Assembly (NCBI GenBank): GCA_023395575.1
Contig: JAEWZA010000107.1
Span: 1-7,682, forward strand
DNA: 7,682 nt
Origin: Bacillota bacterium
Lineage (GTDB): Bacteria; Bacillota; Clostridia; Acetivibrionales; DSM-1351
Direction: 5' to 3'
Shown here: positions 6,712-7,682 of the stretch, in pieces
How positions within the stretch are numbered: position 1 is the first letter of the stretch
How the letters are laid out: every line of letters starts with the position of its first letter
Made by a program: the position numbers and the translations under genes
Notes under the pieces: generated by a model
Seen by the model: the letters and a program-made list of their open reading frames with translations, nothing else
Told to the model about the DNA's origin: nothing
Database searches by the model: none

Positions 6712-7360
6712 AGAAGGTAAGTTGAAACTAAAATTATTTGTTGAAGGATATACGGAAGAGAACTATTTTAAGAACCTTCGTAAGAATAATGATGTCGAAA
6801 TAACTTATAAAGAAATAAATATGGAAGGTGGAGGATATACAAGTTTTTTAGAAGAAATTAGGAAATCATCAGATTTAGGATTTTTAGCTGTATTTGTAGT
6901 TATTGATCTTGACAAATATATATGCGAACCTAATCAAAGGAAGCCATTTGAAGAACTTATTATGTATTGTATAAGAAAAAATAAAAATGGTAGGATACCA
7001 TATTTTTTAGTAGCATCAAATAGAGATTTTGAGTATTTTGCCTGCTCCCATTGTAAAAATTATAAAGATTCCGACACTACGGCATATATTACTAGAAAAT
7101 TTAAATATAAAAGTCTTGAAGATTTTAAAGCCGATGAAAAAATATATGATTTTCTTAATAGCAATTCAAGATCGTACAAAAATGCAATTAACAAAATTAG
7201 CTCAAAAAAACCGTACATATCTAATGAATATATTATAGATAATAAGAAGTTAGATAAACTTATTAAAATAAAGAAGACGAACATATGTGAGGATGCCTTA
7301 TGCTATTTACATTCCAATTTATATGAATTTTTTGATATTATAGGAGTGGAAATAGCTTAA
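6704..7360 (+). CDS. RloB-like Toprim-type protein, probable nuclease effector of the pair
   Basis: A 218-residue protein resembling the RloB family (AbiLii-like). Motifs in order: LKLFVEGYTEENYFKNL (9-25), the family's VEG-x-TE-x2-YF element with Glu14; VFVVIDLDKY (63-72) with Asp68 and Asp70, the Toprim-style acidic pair; LVASNRDFEYF (102-112), corresponding to the usual SNPxFExW motif; and an Ala/Lys-rich C-terminal helical region (from about 157). Glu14 with the DxD would bind Mg2+ in a Toprim fold. In related two-gene systems such as PARIS the Toprim partner is a nuclease activated by the ATPase; nuclease activity here is inferred. Unusual: the Pro of SNP is Arg107, the LLLHF segment is replaced by ACSHC, and a second Cys pair (Cys195, Cys200) lies near the C terminus. 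Start chosen at 6704 from the ribosome binding site at 6690-6695. An alternative is another small Toprim/DUF family; RloB is the best fit. Confidence 0.75.
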   Translation: MNREGKLKLKLFVEGYTEENYFKNLRKNNDVEITYKEINMEGGGYTSFLEEIRKSSDLGFLAVFVVIDLDKYICEPNQRKPFEELIMYCIRKNKNGRIPYFLVASNRDFEYFACSHCKNYKDSDTTAYITRKFKYKSLEDFKADEKIYDFLNSNSRSYKNAINKISSKKPYISNEYIIDNKKLDKLIKIKKTNICEDALCYLHSNLYEFFDIIGVEIA

Positions 7361-7415
7361 GATTAAAGCATAATAATTCTATCATTAATTGAAACTTAAA
7401 TAAAATAAGAGTTTT

Positions 7416-7444
7416 TGCACAACTATTTACTAAGGTAGTGAGCA
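7416..7444 (+). repeat. Copy 2 of the hairpin core, downstream of the cassette
   Basis: Bases 7420-7439 (CAACTATTTACTAAGGTAGT) match the terminator core at 5293-5312 at 18 of 20 positions. The hairpin here is TGC-C-ACTA against TAGT-G-GCA with a mismatch and a bulged A, and a 10-base loop at 7426-7435 like copy 1. Unlike copy 1 it lacks the C5/G5 outer stem and a T tail, so it may be a decayed terminator or a recombination scar. Confidence 0.6.
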
Positions 7445-7467
7445 TGGATGAGCCCTTCTGCTAAAAA

Positions 7468-7486
7468 TGGACACTAATTCGTGATC
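7468..7486 (-). mobile_element. Possible outer end of the IS element
   Basis: TGGACACTAATTCGTGATC begins with the TG common at IS3-family termini and lies 132 bases beyond the transposase stop, on the side where the 3' end of a minus-strand IS should be. The other end is outside the window, so the inverted repeat cannot be confirmed. Confidence 0.35.
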
Positions 7487-7599
7487 ATATCTCCTGTTTT
7501 CTTAGTATTCCTGCATTCTTGATTTCATTTGATATTTAGGTAAATATTTACATATAATTCTCAGACTAATCCTATTTTAAAATGCTATTATTAAAAATG

Positions 7600-7682
7600 T
7601 TAGGCTGCAATTTTATTGAATAACCGCTTATATTTCTTAGGTGGCATCCATCCACATTTTGAATGACGTCTTTGACGGTTAT
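7600..7682 (-). CDS. C-terminal end of an IS3-family-like transposase, running off the window
   Basis: Read on the minus strand, the last 26 codons before a TAA (plus-strand 7600-7602) give NRQRRHSKCGWMPPKKYK followed by RLFNKIAA. The next base pair into the edge allows Tyr, giving YNRQRRHS, which matches the YN-x2-RRHS-x2-G-x3-P-x2-Y ending of the IS3/IS150-type DDE integrase (rve) domain. Only this tail is visible; the DDE residues lie outside. Whether the element is intact cannot be judged. Its presence next to the ATPase/RloB pair marks the region as mobile-element-associated. Other rve-domain families such as IS481 share this ending, so the exact family is less sure. Confidence 0.65.
   Translation of the reverse strand, partial: NRQRRHSKCGWMPPKKYKRLFNKIAA

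Larger units (their letters stand above)
7361..7599. other. Non-coding stretch after the operon, partly IS end
   Basis: No gene is visible on either strand. It holds a hairpin (7416-7444) without a T run, a candidate IS end (7468-7486), and AT-rich DNA up to the transposase stop. No convincing terminator for the RloB-like gene is seen; the hairpin at 7416-7444 is the nearest candidate. Confidence 0.5.

Noticed and set aside
7029..7238. 69-codon open frame on the plus strand inside the RloB-like gene
   Set aside because: Frame shadow of a gene with clear family motifs; no ribosome binding site and low-complexity product.
7444..7470. GGATGAG...CTGCTAAAAATGG resembling a hammerhead ribozyme core
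   Set aside because: The CUGAUGA box is not exact, there is no GAAA box and the stems do not close.

Overview
The window looks like a chromosomal segment of a strictly anaerobic, AT-rich Gram-positive bacterium, most likely a clostridial (Lachnospiraceae-type) gut or rumen organism. The evidence is a full-length single-chain pyruvate:ferredoxin oxidoreductase (PFOR), strong AGGAGG ribosome binding sites, A/T-ending codons and AT-rich intergenic DNA. Genus-level placement is inference.

Layout, left to right. (1) 3-1025 (+): C-terminal part of a C45/choloylglycine-hydrolase-like Ntn hydrolase whose start lies off the window. (2) 1026-1340: two hairpins after that gene, then a good candidate promoter (TTGATG-N17-TATAAT with extended -10) whose -35 overlaps the second hairpin, an operator-like inverted repeat, and a ribosome binding site. 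(3) 1341-4886 (+): nifJ, an apparently intact 1181-residue PFOR with all expected catalytic and iron-sulfur residues. (4) 4887-5502: a 616-base gap holding a large, branched imperfect palindrome (4946-5206; candidate structured RNA or MITE), a strong intrinsic terminator (5281-5328), and an AT-rich inverted repeat abutting a promoter. (5) 5503-7360 (+): a tight two-gene operon, an AAA15-type ATPase (402 aa) overlapping by 8 bases a 218-aa RloB-like Toprim-type protein. (6) 7361-7682: a second copy of the hairpin core seen in the terminator before the operon, a possible IS end, and the last codons of an IS3-family-like transposase on the minus strand.

How they fit together. PFOR is central housekeeping metabolism: it converts pyruvate to acetyl-CoA and feeds electrons to ferredoxin. 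The ATPase/Toprim pair is an accessory module with the architecture of RloA-RloB/AbiL abortive-infection systems and, more distantly, PARIS and split OLD-type systems: an ABC-like sensor ATPase with a metal-dependent nuclease-type effector. It has its own promoter, sits between a terminator and an IS remnant, and is flanked by an 18-of-20-base direct repeat, so it reads as a small defence cassette next to a conserved gene. It is the best candidate here for an undescribed system; the large palindrome upstream is the second.
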